The notes beneath the pieces were generated by a model. The model searched no databases, was not told the DNA's origin, and worked only from the letters and a program-made list of their open reading frames with translations. A stretch of 61,623 nt of DNA from an uncultured Bacteroidaceae bacterium (GTDB taxonomy: Bacteria; Bacteroidota; Bacteroidia; Bacteroidales; Bacteroidaceae). Positions 6,786 to 14,337 of the stretch are shown in pieces (position 1 is the stretch's first letter; every line of letters starts with the position of its first letter). The stretch lies in assembly GCA_904502235.1 (NCBI GenBank), contig CAJGDP010000009.1, positions 1 through 61,623 of the forward strand. The letters run 5' to 3'. The position numbers and the translations under genes are program-made.

Positions 6786-8777
6786 TTACATACTTGCTTC
6801 GTTCAGGATTTTTCTTTTGCGTATGTTGTGTGCGTTGTTGTTTATGTGTGTCGGCAACGGGTGGTTGTAGCATGTCCACACAAGAATGGCTGTTGCCATT
6901 ACGCGGTCGTCGTGGTTGCCTTCGATTGCTCCCATCTCTTTACCGTTCTCCTTGTATTCGTACAGGTCGAGCTCGTATGTGGTCTCGATGCACCGTTCTA
7001 TGTAAAGTGCGTCGCGCAAGGCTTTCACAAGAAAGTTTATCACCATGGGCTTGGTGGAACTGTTGGTGTGGAAACCCCAACGTCGCGGACGGCCTTGTCT
7101 TATCTCCTGCAACGATGTACGGCTGTAAAGATTGTTATATTTGCCTGAAATCTCATTAAGTATGTACTCGAAATTGTTTCCTTCGGTGCCTTCGGTCTCG
7201 AGTGTGTTGGCTTCTATTACAAGCAGGGCGTTCTCGTAGGCGCGGGCTATCTCCATGGCTTTCCATGCAAGCTTGTCGTGTTCAATGTGTCCGTGCCAGC
7301 ATGCGACAATCTCGGGTACTCCGCCATCGAGCATGGCTATGCGGTCGGCTACAAGTATGCATGAGTAGTCGGCTTTGTTGCTTGTGCCACCTACATCCAC
7401 CGTTACAATATATCTGTCGCGTAACGAAGGTTCTTTCTCGGGCATAAGCCACACGCGGAGCAGGTCTTCTCCTTTATCCTCTCCCGGCAGGCATGGCACA
7501 AACTTGCTCTTGCCTTCCCGGTCTTCTACAATGTCGCCAACGAACAAGGGCGGTACGCAGTTGCTTCTTATGTCATTCACATAGGATGTACGGAAGACTC
7601 TCCGACCGGTGCTTTGGAAGGCTTCCGTCGCTGTGGATGGGAATTCGGAAAACAGACGCCATTCGTCGGGCATTTCGCGTCGTTTGTCGCGATACCATGA
7701 TATGGCTTCCAATGTCGCACCTAACCTGAATAGCTCTTTTTCGTAGTCGTCCATTGTGGAAACAAAGGTGGCATAGTCTTTTTCGTCTATCGGCTTGCTA
7801 TAGAGGTCGATGCTGAACCAAGGGATAAACACGGGGGTGAAGTTGTTGCGCTGTTCGGTGGCATCAATCCATGTCCTGTGAAAGAAGTTACCTACTCCTT
7901 TTGCTGTGGATTCAATGACTTTCATTGTGTATGGGCCGCTTGCTATTGCTCCAAAAATCGACTGCACAAGGTCTTCGGGTTTGCGCCCGTGGGTGGCTTT
8001 CCATAGTCCAACTTCGGTGAGATGTGCCATGCTTATGTCTTCGCTTCGCAGTGAGTCGGGCTTCTGGGCTGAACCGAGTGAGTAGCGGCTGTTACTCCAG
8101 TTTATTACACGTGTCTTCTGTGCGCCCTGATATGGGCTGGTGGTAAGTTGCTTACCTCCTGTTGCCCATGTGGGGTAGTGTGATATGACTTTTGCGAGCA
8201 TACCGGCGACAATGGACGATTGTTTTTCTATATCGCCACATATAACGCTGTTCCAGTTGCGTTTATGTACCAGTTGAATCCAGAGCATATAAAGTTGGGT
8301 GAGAGTGGAGCCTCCCCATTGGCGTGCTTTGCACAGAATTATGTCTATTGGTTTTCCGGCAAGACGCAGTTCTTCCATGGCTTTAAGGTATATGCGTTGG
8401 GGACGGTTGAGGGTAAAGGCTGTATCGCGCCCTTTGCCTTTATCTGATATTGTTGTCATGCTCCGTGCCCAGTACTCAAAGTCGTGTCTTATTCTCGTAA
8501 GACAAAAGTTAAGCCATAGTTTAATCAGGTTCCTGCTGCTTGTCTCGCATTTCATCACTTGACGCAGGTAGCCTGTAGCTCCAAGTTCTGTCAGCTGTTG
8601 TACAAACTCTTCGTTATACATGCTTGCCGGCAGATTCATCTTCTCTAATGGAAAACCTTCTATGCTTGTCCATGCACGGGGCACGGATGTGGAGCCTTCG
8701 CCTGTTATGGGATTATAAACGGCTGAGATTGCTCTCAGCCGTTCCTTGTTCGTCTCTATTATTTTCTCTCTGTTCAT
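6786..8777 (-). CDS. Phage terminase large subunit (TerL)
   Basis: The ATP-driven motor and nuclease that packages phage DNA into proheads. At 663 residues it is within the large-terminase range. The ATPase half has a deviant Walker A, CKARQWGGST, at about 150-160, an adenine-binding region before it (NRPQRIYLKAM) and a Walker-B-like MAHLTEVGLW. The RNase-H-like nuclease half has its acidic residues in VTVDVGGTSNKADYS, VIEANTLETEG and NHDDRVMATAI. All key acids are present, so it looks functional. It is read leftward from the divergent promoter at about 9.74 kb behind two small genes, and the integrase follows it. A portal gene normally sits beside terL and is absent here. Confidence 0.92.
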   Translation of the reverse strand: MNREKIIETNKERLRAISAVYNPITGEGSTSVPRAWTSIEGFPLEKMNLPASMYNEEFVQQLTELGATGYLRQVMKCETSSRNLIKLWLNFCLTRIRHDFEYWARSMTTISDKGKGRDTAFTLNRPQRIYLKAMEELRLAGKPIDIILCKARQWGGSTLTQLYMLWIQLVHKRNWNSVICGDIEKQSSIVAGMLAKVISHYPTWATGGKQLTTSPYQGAQKTRVINWSNSRYSLGSAQKPDSLRSEDISMAHLTEVGLWKATHGRKPEDLVQSIFGAIASGPYTMKVIESTAKGVGNFFHRTWIDATEQRNNFTPVFIPWFSIDLYSKPIDEKDYATFVSTMDDYEKELFRLGATLEAISWYRDKRREMPDEWRLFSEFPSTATEAFQSTGRRVFRTSYVNDIRSNCVPPLFVGDIVEDREGKSKFVPCLPGEDKGEDLLRVWLMPEKEPSLRDRYIVTVDVGGTSNKADYSCILVADRIAMLDGGVPEIVACWHGHIEHDKLAWKAMEIARAYENALLVIEANTLETEGTEGNNFEYILNEISGKYNNLYSRTSLQEIRQGRPRRWGFHTNSSTKPMVINFLVKALRDALYIERCIETTYELDLYEYKENGKEMGAIEGNHDDRVMATAILVWTCYNHPLPTHINNNAHNIRKRKILNEASM

Positions 8778-8801
8778 ATTTGGTTGTATGTGGTGTCTGG
8801 T

Positions 8802-9278
8802 TTATATACCGGCAAGGTCTGTGGCACGTCGTCGCAGTTTCTTGCGGCTGTAGATTTTTCCAAAGAGATGCTGCGCGTTGGTGTAAAGCGGGGCGCGAAG
8901 CGAAATGTAACTTTGTGCCATTTCGGGACGGCGTATCAGTAACCATTGCATTATTGCTTCATTTACCATGTAGTCTGTTATGGCTTGTTGGAGCAAAGGC
9001 AACAGATGCTGTGGATATATGATTTCTGTCTCGAAGGTTATTGTGATGGCTTTCTCGTCAATTGTTGCCGATATACTGGGGAAGCGGAGTGCAACAGCAG
9101 TTATCAGCTCGTTACAGGCTCTCCTTATGAACATGTAAAGCTGTTCTTCATCGTCTTTGCTGCTTTGTATGGTGGCGGCGTCCGGGTCTTTTCTTTTTGC
9201 CGCCTCTCCCATGTAAAAGTTCCTTGAATCAATCTGCTGTTGCAGCTCGCTCCTCATTATTGATATAGTGTTTTCCAT
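8802..9278 (-). CDS. Phage protein of unknown function upstream of terL
   Basis: A 158-residue, mainly helical protein with no signal peptide or membrane segment. It has a charged N-terminal half, an SATIDEKAITITFETE strand pair in the middle and a basic tail (SRKKLRRRATDL). It lies 10 bases after the preceding small gene and 24 bases before terL in one leftward transcript. It could be a head or connector protein or a packaging accessory, but I recognise no family. Confidence 0.6.
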   Translation of the reverse strand: MENTISIMRSELQQQIDSRNFYMGEAAKRKDPDAATIQSSKDDEEQLYMFIRRACNELITAVALRFPSISATIDEKAITITFETEIIYPQHLLPLLQQAITDYMVNEAIMQWLLIRRPEMAQSYISLRAPLYTNAQHLFGKIYSRKKLRRRATDLAGI

Positions 9279-9288
9279 ATTGTGCCTT

Positions 9289-9717
9289 TCAGTTTATTGC
9301 AAAATTCCTGTTCCGGCTGCGCAGAGTCTTGTATATTATGCCTCTGAATGTCTCTTCTTCAAGATAGAATGATGGTGCAGGCTCTTCTATAATCTTTTCC
9401 AGAATAAGGTATTTGTACCGTTTGTTGCAGTCTTTTGCCTGCTTGGTATAACGACGATATATCTCCTTATACATTTCGAGTTTGTTCTCGTTGACTATCG
9501 GCAGTTTCTTTTTTCGCGATAGCAGGGATATGAAACGTCGGGCATTCTCGAACGTTACGTAAAAGCGCGGGGCTTCGCTTTTTACTGCATATTCTATCAC
9601 TTCGTTCTGGGTGGTGAACGGTTTGCTTTTCTTTAGTTTCTTGTACGATTCGTAGAAACTGTTAATTACGTCCTGCTTGCGCATCTCGCGTACAGAACAG
9701 TTGATTCTGTTGTTCAT
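9289..9717 (-). CDS. Conserved phage protein, candidate small terminase subunit
   Basis: A 142-residue basic, helical protein, the first gene of the leftward unit. The segment with APRFYVTFENARRFISLL resembles a short protein seen often in Bacteroidales prophages, but no function is known to me. Its basic character, helix-rich N-terminus and position two genes upstream of terL would suit a small terminase (DNA-recognition) subunit; this is inference from place only. The promoter with its operator-like dyad lies directly upstream. Confidence 0.6.
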   Translation of the reverse strand: MNNRINCSVREMRKQDVINSFYESYKKLKKSKPFTTQNEVIEYAVKSEAPRFYVTFENARRFISLLSRKKKLPIVNENKLEMYKEIYRRYTKQAKDCNKRYKYLILEKIIEEPAPSFYLEEETFRGIIYKTLRSRNRNFAIN

Positions 9718-9726
9718 CTGCTTTTT

Positions 9727-9756
9727 TGGCTACAAAAATATAGTCAAAAATGGCTA
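9727..9756. promoter_or_regulatory. Divergent phage promoter region with repressor-operator-like dyad
   Basis: Facing left, TATTTTTG (9740-9733) fits the -7 box. Directly abutting it is the dyad TAGTCA-AAAA-TGGCTA (9741-9756), in the spacer between -7 and -33, where a bound protein would block initiation. A further half-site TGGCTA lies at 9727-9732. The same dyad design recurs next to the S24 repressor gene (17932-17947 and 17986-18001). The rightward structural promoter must lie between here and 9917; TTTCTTTG at about 9888-9895 is a weak candidate. Confidence 0.55.
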
Positions 9757-9917
9757 AAAGTTTGCTGTTTTGCCATTAAGTTATCAACAGTGGCAGAAAA
9801 CGGATGCACGAACTGTGATTTTGGAATATATGCGCCTTACTCATCGGTGAATTGGCATTTCAGCAACCTCGTGGCGTTGTTTGCATTGTTTCTTTGCCGT
9901 CGAAAAAAATAAAGACT

Positions 9918-10700
9918 ATGGAACAGAAATTTAAAAAAGTAGACAATGTTACAGGTGGTGTTCCGCCGGTAACTGGGGATGTGCAGGGTGAAGCCTTGCT
10001 GCCAATGGGAAATGAGAACAAGTACTCGGATTTTGAGCAGGAACTCAAGAAGTTCTTCGGTGAGGAGTTTGATATTTCCGACAAATTCTCACAAGATCTG
10101 TTGTTGCAGAGCCTCAGGGTAAACAAGGAACAGAACGACAAATTGTCGGAGGCATTGGCACGCGACCCACGTTTGGCGCAGATGCTCACCGATGTTGTTG
10201 GTGGAAAACGCAACGCTCACAGTGCCATGGCACGTTACTTCGGCAATTCTTTCATGACTATAGATGAGGACAGTCCTGAATTTGAGGAGATAATGAAAGC
10301 CGACGAAGAGCGCAAGGAGGAGATGATGCGTCTTGCCAATGACCGTCTTGAATATGAGAAGAACCTTACGGAGAGTGTTCCTGTAATTGAGGAGTTCTGT
10401 AACGAGAAGGGCTATGATGCTTCGGATTTTATGGATAATGTATGGGAGACTTTGGTATTCCCGATATTGGCGGGTAAGTACACCAAGGAGGTTTGTATTG
10501 CTCTTGACCATGCAACAACCTATGAAAAGGATGTGGAGGATGCTTTTGCCGCCGGTGATATAAAAGGACGCAACACCAATATCCAACGCATGAAGGAGGA
10601 GTATGGCGACGGCTTGCCAAAGGGTATAAGCAGCGTTGCTCCCGATATGGATGTCAAGCCTAAACGCAACTCTTTGATAGATAAGGCACTCAATGCCTGA
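9918..10700 (+). CDS. Scaffold-like phage protein
   Basis: First gene of the rightward structural unit. From the ATG at 9918 it has 260 residues; the longer frame from 9852 reads through the divergent promoter region and is unlikely. The protein is acidic, highly charged and mostly helical, with a disordered Gly/Pro-rich start (VTGGVPPVTGDVQGE) and a basic C-terminus (KPKRNSLIDKALNA). That layout, with the capsid gene immediately downstream, is typical of scaffolding proteins, whose basic C-terminal helix contacts the coat. No protease signature is visible. Function is inferred from composition and position. Confidence 0.55.
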   Translation: MEQKFKKVDNVTGGVPPVTGDVQGEALLPMGNENKYSDFEQELKKFFGEEFDISDKFSQDLLLQSLRVNKEQNDKLSEALARDPRLAQMLTDVVGGKRNAHSAMARYFGNSFMTIDEDSPEFEEIMKADEERKEEMMRLANDRLEYEKNLTESVPVIEEFCNEKGYDASDFMDNVWETLVFPILAGKYTKEVCIALDHATTYEKDVEDAFAAGDIKGRNTNIQRMKEEYGDGLPKGISSVAPDMDVKPKRNSLIDKALNA

Positions 10701-10745
10701 AAGTGAAAATTCTTTATTAATCAAACTAATTATTAATTTATTATT

Positions 10746-12365
10746 ATGAAAAAAATCATTAATTTCTTGAAGGAAAATCCTTGGTTTGTGATTATGCTGT
10801 TGGTGGCTGTTCTCTGTTACCTTTTTGGCGAAATGGTGATGGGTACATTGATGGCAGGTGTTAATGTGGTGCCTGTGGGAACTCCCAAGGCATCGAACGG
10901 AATAGGCGGTTTGCCCACACAGGGCAATGGCGAGGCTACAACTGTCTCCAATGCTAGCGAACTCGGTTCTAATCTCATTGATGCCGATGTTGATGATCAG
11001 ATCATCGGCATAGCAAGTGATGAGAGTGTAATTGATACCATCAAACGTAAGGTACGTCGTCAGGTACGCGTCAACTCTTTCGAGGTGGACCACTATCTTA
11101 TCGACGACAAGCGTTCAAAGGCGTATACCAACGAAACCTACACCGGCATAAAGGCTACACGTGCCGAGATTCCTTTCTCAACAACCGGTGAGAGAAAGAT
11201 TTTCCAGGAGTATTACACTGCAATCTGTAAGGGAGTGAACGGTTACGACCCGACAGGTCAGATTGAGTTGCATGGTGTGGACCTGATGCTCTTCTTTGTT
11301 GGCAAGAACAGTACTACGGAAGCTCCGATAGCCATGGCTGTGAATGGTCCTAAGGTCAATTCTACCGATGACTATTGCTATGTTCCGACAATCCCGGTGG
11401 GTACAGAGGTGATTCTGCTTTCATCTGCAGCGTATGAGACACAGAAATTCATAGCACCTTCTACCATCGTGCCCGTTCCCGAAAGAATGTACTTGCAGAA
11501 ACAGCTCTGCAACAGTATTGTCAGTGATTATTTTGCCGCACAGAAGAAGCGTATCCAGTTCAGTGAGGCACAGATTGCTGAGGCTGTATTGCGTCAGTTC
11601 CGTCTTGAGAGTTGCCGTACGGCATGGGTGGGACAGCCCGGTAAATTCAAGGTTCAGGCTATGGACAATGCAATGGGTTATCAATGGGATTACTTCTCAA
11701 AGGGTATCCGTTGGCAGTTCAAACGTCAGTACGATCTCTCTTCGAACATCACTTTTGCCGATTTGATAAACCTTTCTATGGTGAAGTTCACTGGCTTCAA
11801 TTGTACCAAGAAGGCTATCTGGCTGTTGGGTAAGCAGTTGTTGAACGATATTCAGAAAATCGATCTTACTCTTCACAAGAATATCACTGTAAGCGGCGAC
11901 AAGGTATTCGGTATCGAGTGTACAAAGATTCATACAGTGTTCGGTGATATCGACCTTATCCATGATCCTACACTCGATGCTCTCGGCTATGCTCATTGCG
12001 GTGGTCTTATCGACGAGAACGGTCTTGTACGTTATTATATGAAGAACGAGGATGCCAAGACCGAGAATGTTGACGGTGAAGAGGCAAAACGCGAGGTTGT
12101 GATGACAATCGACTGTCTCTGTCTCAAGGGCTACTCACACATCTGGGTGAACGGTGCAGCCGCCGAAAGCGATATCCCCGGTGCTTCGCGCGTGGTAAGT
12201 TCTGCGACATTGCCCGAGAATCCGAATATCAACGATGTGGTAATTCTTACAGCTGATGTCAATCACGATGTAAACGGCACTACAAAGAAATGGTATGGAG
12301 CCGGCAGTGTGGTTACTTTCAATGGTAATACCTGGGTTGAATATACCGGTGAGATTCTTGTGTGA
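10746..12365 (+). CDS. Major capsid-like protein with N-terminal membrane segment
   Basis: A 539-residue protein. Residues about 140-470 look like an HK97-fold coat, with late segments KIHTVFGDIDLIHDPTLD and LCLKGYSHIWVNGA in the positions where such proteins have their P-domain and C-terminal strands. The size and place after a scaffold-like gene agree. Residues 1-30 are unusual for a coat: a basic start, then a strongly hydrophobic helix (PWFVIMLLVAVLCYLFGEMV), then a Gly/Ser/Thr-rich linker. This could be a membrane-targeting or cleaved delta-type domain. The call rests on context and general pattern, not on a diagnostic motif. Confidence 0.65.
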   Translation: MKKIINFLKENPWFVIMLLVAVLCYLFGEMVMGTLMAGVNVVPVGTPKASNGIGGLPTQGNGEATTVSNASELGSNLIDADVDDQIIGIASDESVIDTIKRKVRRQVRVNSFEVDHYLIDDKRSKAYTNETYTGIKATRAEIPFSTTGERKIFQEYYTAICKGVNGYDPTGQIELHGVDLMLFFVGKNSTTEAPIAMAVNGPKVNSTDDYCYVPTIPVGTEVILLSSAAYETQKFIAPSTIVPVPERMYLQKQLCNSIVSDYFAAQKKRIQFSEAQIAEAVLRQFRLESCRTAWVGQPGKFKVQAMDNAMGYQWDYFSKGIRWQFKRQYDLSSNITFADLINLSMVKFTGFNCTKKAIWLLGKQLLNDIQKIDLTLHKNITVSGDKVFGIECTKIHTVFGDIDLIHDPTLDALGYAHCGGLIDENGLVRYYMKNEDAKTENVDGEEAKREVVMTIDCLCLKGYSHIWVNGAAAESDIPGASRVVSSATLPENPNINDVVILTADVNHDVNGTTKKWYGAGSVVTFNGNTWVEYTGEILV

Positions 12366-12439
12366 TAAATGTTTGAACGGTACCCGGGACCGAAGAGCAG
12401 GGACCGGGTGCTCTTTGTTAAATTTTAAAGAGATGAAAT

Positions 12440-12862
12440 ATGAAAAAGAGAATTACATACGAAATTCATGGACAGATTGAGCGAAACTGCTATTTCCGAA
12501 TCGGCAAAGCCCTGGTACGTATCGAATTCAGTGGTGGCTCAATAAATTCCACCGGAGTCTATCCTGCATATTATGTTACCGAAAACGCTCTTTTCCAGAA
12601 GGCTATAGAGAATAGCGAGATATTCCGCAACGGTGAAATAAGACGAGGCAAGGTAGAGATTATAAAAGAGGCAGGTGACGAGGCTGAAAATAGTGAAGTC
12701 GCAGGTACTCTGCACCCATATCCCGAAGTCGCAAATATGCAACAGGCCCGTACGGTACTCATGAATGCTCCATACAACTGCACTTTGGCGCAGTTGCAGA
12801 ACAAGAACTCTGTAAAGAGCATGGCTCAGGAAAAGGGTATTACATTTCCCAATTGGCTATGA
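12440..12862 (+). CDS. Phage protein with C-terminal HeH/SAP-like helices, unknown function
   Basis: A 140-residue protein in the structural operon. The first 80 residues look like beta strands; the last 45 (ANMQQARTVLMNAPYNCTLA to FPNWL) resemble a short helix-extended-helix module common in phage proteins. No membrane segment. Its stop overlaps the next gene's ATG (ATGA). Position after the capsid gene suggests a capsid decoration, head-completion or neck role. Confidence 0.6.
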   Translation: MKKRITYEIHGQIERNCYFRIGKALVRIEFSGGSINSTGVYPAYYVTENALFQKAIENSEIFRNGEIRRGKVEIIKEAGDEAENSEVAGTLHPYPEVANMQQARTVLMNAPYNCTLAQLQNKNSVKSMAQEKGITFPNWL

Positions 12863-13497
12863 TTACCAATGACGAACTGATAAAGAAGGTGCGTTTTCTC
12901 ATAAACGAAGCAGACGGTGAGAACAGCATTCCCACAATAACGGATGATTTGCGTCGTATAGATGATACAATTTCTGAACTGATGCCACAAGCGGTAGCCA
13001 TTGTTCAAAAACAAAGCAATGGCAAAAATGTGAATGTGAAGAAGCTTTTTTCGTCCGAAGCACAACTTAGAACCCTGCCTGACGGCTTTGGAGAAGTGGA
13101 CATGCCTGAAGATTTCGCTGATTTGCTCTCTGTCAAACTGAAATCCTGGCGTATACCATGCATACAACTTTCCTCGCACTCTTCTGTTGAGATTCTTCAT
13201 AAATTGGGAGGTTATCTCTCAGCTGTGGCTTCGAAACCCGTATGTGCGGAGGATTATTCCGAAGAAGGCAACAAGGTGCTGAAACTTTTTCCGGTATCCG
13301 ATTCTGCCGTTCTTGAATATCTTGTGTATGAGGCGCAGTATGATGTTGCCACAGGACTTAATCTTTGCGATTCGCGTATGGCAGATGCTGTCTCGTATGT
13401 CTGCGCGGCATTGCTCTACAATGTTTTTGAGCGTTACGATGCTGCAAAATCATTCATGTCGTTTGCTGCTGCATTGTGTGGAGAGAACGTAAAATAA
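12859..13497 (+). CDS. Neck / head-tail adaptor-like protein
   Basis: A 212-residue protein. Starting at the ATG at 12859, which overlaps the previous stop as ATGA, it begins MITNDELIKKVRFLINEAD, a helix typical of head-tail adaptor or ring proteins of podovirus-like Bacteroidales phages. The middle VDMPEDFADLLSVKLKSW and the C-terminal helical region with YVCAALLYNVFERYD also fit that type. Such proteins connect the portal to the tail tube; since no portal is found, what it would bind is an open point. Assigned by pattern memory and gene order. Confidence 0.5.
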   Translation: MITNDELIKKVRFLINEADGENSIPTITDDLRRIDDTISELMPQAVAIVQKQSNGKNVNVKKLFSSEAQLRTLPDGFGEVDMPEDFADLLSVKLKSWRIPCIQLSSHSSVEILHKLGGYLSAVASKPVCAEDYSEEGNKVLKLFPVSDSAVLEYLVYEAQYDVATGLNLCDSRMADAVSYVCAALLYNVFERYDAAKSFMSFAAALCGENVK

Positions 13498-13509
13498 AAT
13501 GTGTTGCTT

Positions 13510-13977
13510 ATGGATGGATTCAAACTGCTGGTAACCTCGTTGCTTGCCAATATCGCAGGATTGCTGTTCCCTATAAAGAACGATATATTCGGTCTGGTGT
13601 TGCTTTTCAGCGTCAACTTCTTTGTGGGGTTGCTTGCCGATGTCACCAACCGTAGGGATTGGAGTTTCAGAAAGGCTTTCTGTTTCTTCAGGGATGCAAC
13701 GATATATTTTGTGATGGTGGCTTCGATATATGTGTTGGGACGTCTGAAAGGCGAAGAGATGGCGGCTGTACATTGTGTATCATTCATGATATATGTTGCC
13801 ATATATTTCTATGGAACGAATATACTGCGCAATGCACGCCTCATTACAACTGAAAGCAGCACGCTTTATCGCATACTCGATTTCCTCTACTACATAATGA
13901 GCCTCCGTGTTCTGGAACGATACACGTGCCTTAAAGATTATTTTGACTATGAAAAACATGAAAAAGATTGTTGTTAG
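13510..13977 (+). CDS. Holin-like membrane protein
   Basis: A 155-residue protein from the ATG at 13510 (a GTG at 13501 is an alternative). It has hydrophobic segments at about 5-40 (two helices), 65-85 and 90-110, with a charged C-terminal tail. This matches multi-TM phage holins of Bacteroidales, which open the inner membrane at lysis. The next gene overlaps its end and looks like a spanin, which supports a lysis function. No endolysin is seen nearby. Confidence 0.6.
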   Translation: MDGFKLLVTSLLANIAGLLFPIKNDIFGLVLLFSVNFFVGLLADVTNRRDWSFRKAFCFFRDATIYFVMVASIYVLGRLKGEEMAAVHCVSFMIYVAIYFYGTNILRNARLITTESSTLYRILDFLYYIMSLRVLERYTCLKDYFDYEKHEKDCC

Positions 13978-14335
13978 CATGCTCCTGCTCCTTATTGTCG
14001 GTTGCAGGGTGAATGAAACGACCGTCGACCGTACATCCGCAAGCACGCATTCAGGGAGCGTGCTTGTGGACAGTGTGGTGTTGAAAGACAGTATTGTCAT
14101 ACGGGAAACCTGTGATACTGTCTTTTTTACGAAATACCGCACCCTTTATAAGGAGCGTATCCGCATGGATACCGTGATCAAGTGTGATACACTTTATGCG
14201 GAACGCACGGTAACCGTAAAGGAAAAGGATACGCAGAGTTTATTGTGGTGGATGCTCATTCCATTGCTTGCAGTTCTATGGAAAATAGGAGTGTTCGATC
14301 TGTTACGAAATATTATAATGAAAAAAATAAAATAG
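13949..14335 (+). CDS. Candidate unimolecular spanin (lipoprotein with C-terminal TM)
   Basis: A 128-residue protein from the ATG at 13949 (or 125 from 13958), starting inside the holin-like gene. The N-terminus is a lipoprotein signal, KKIVVSMLLLLIVGC, with lipobox IVGC. The C-terminus has one membrane helix (LLWWMLIPLLAVLWKIGVF) and a short basic tail. Between them lies a Thr/Val/Asp-rich beta-type linker (DTVFFTKYRTLYKERIRMDT). A lipid-anchored N-terminus in the outer membrane plus a C-terminal inner-membrane helix is the layout of one-piece spanins, which fuse the two membranes at lysis. Similar small lipoproteins are common in Bacteroidales phages without known function. Confidence 0.5.
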   Translation: MKNMKKIVVSMLLLLIVGCRVNETTVDRTSASTHSGSVLVDSVVLKDSIVIRETCDTVFFTKYRTLYKERIRMDTVIKCDTLYAERTVTVKEKDTQSLLWWMLIPLLAVLWKIGVFDLLRNIIMKKIK

Positions 14336-14337
14336 TT

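Noticed and set aside
10089..11093. 334-codon minus-strand open frame across the scaffold-like and capsid-like genes
   Set aside because: It opposes two well-supported genes with good starts and phage-like order; its product is His/Leu/Ile-rich, as typical of antisense frames.
12374..12415. GC-rich imperfect hairpin after the capsid-like gene as a terminator
   Set aside because: Only 5-6 paired bases with a large loop and a poor T run, and the next structural gene starts 25 bases later.
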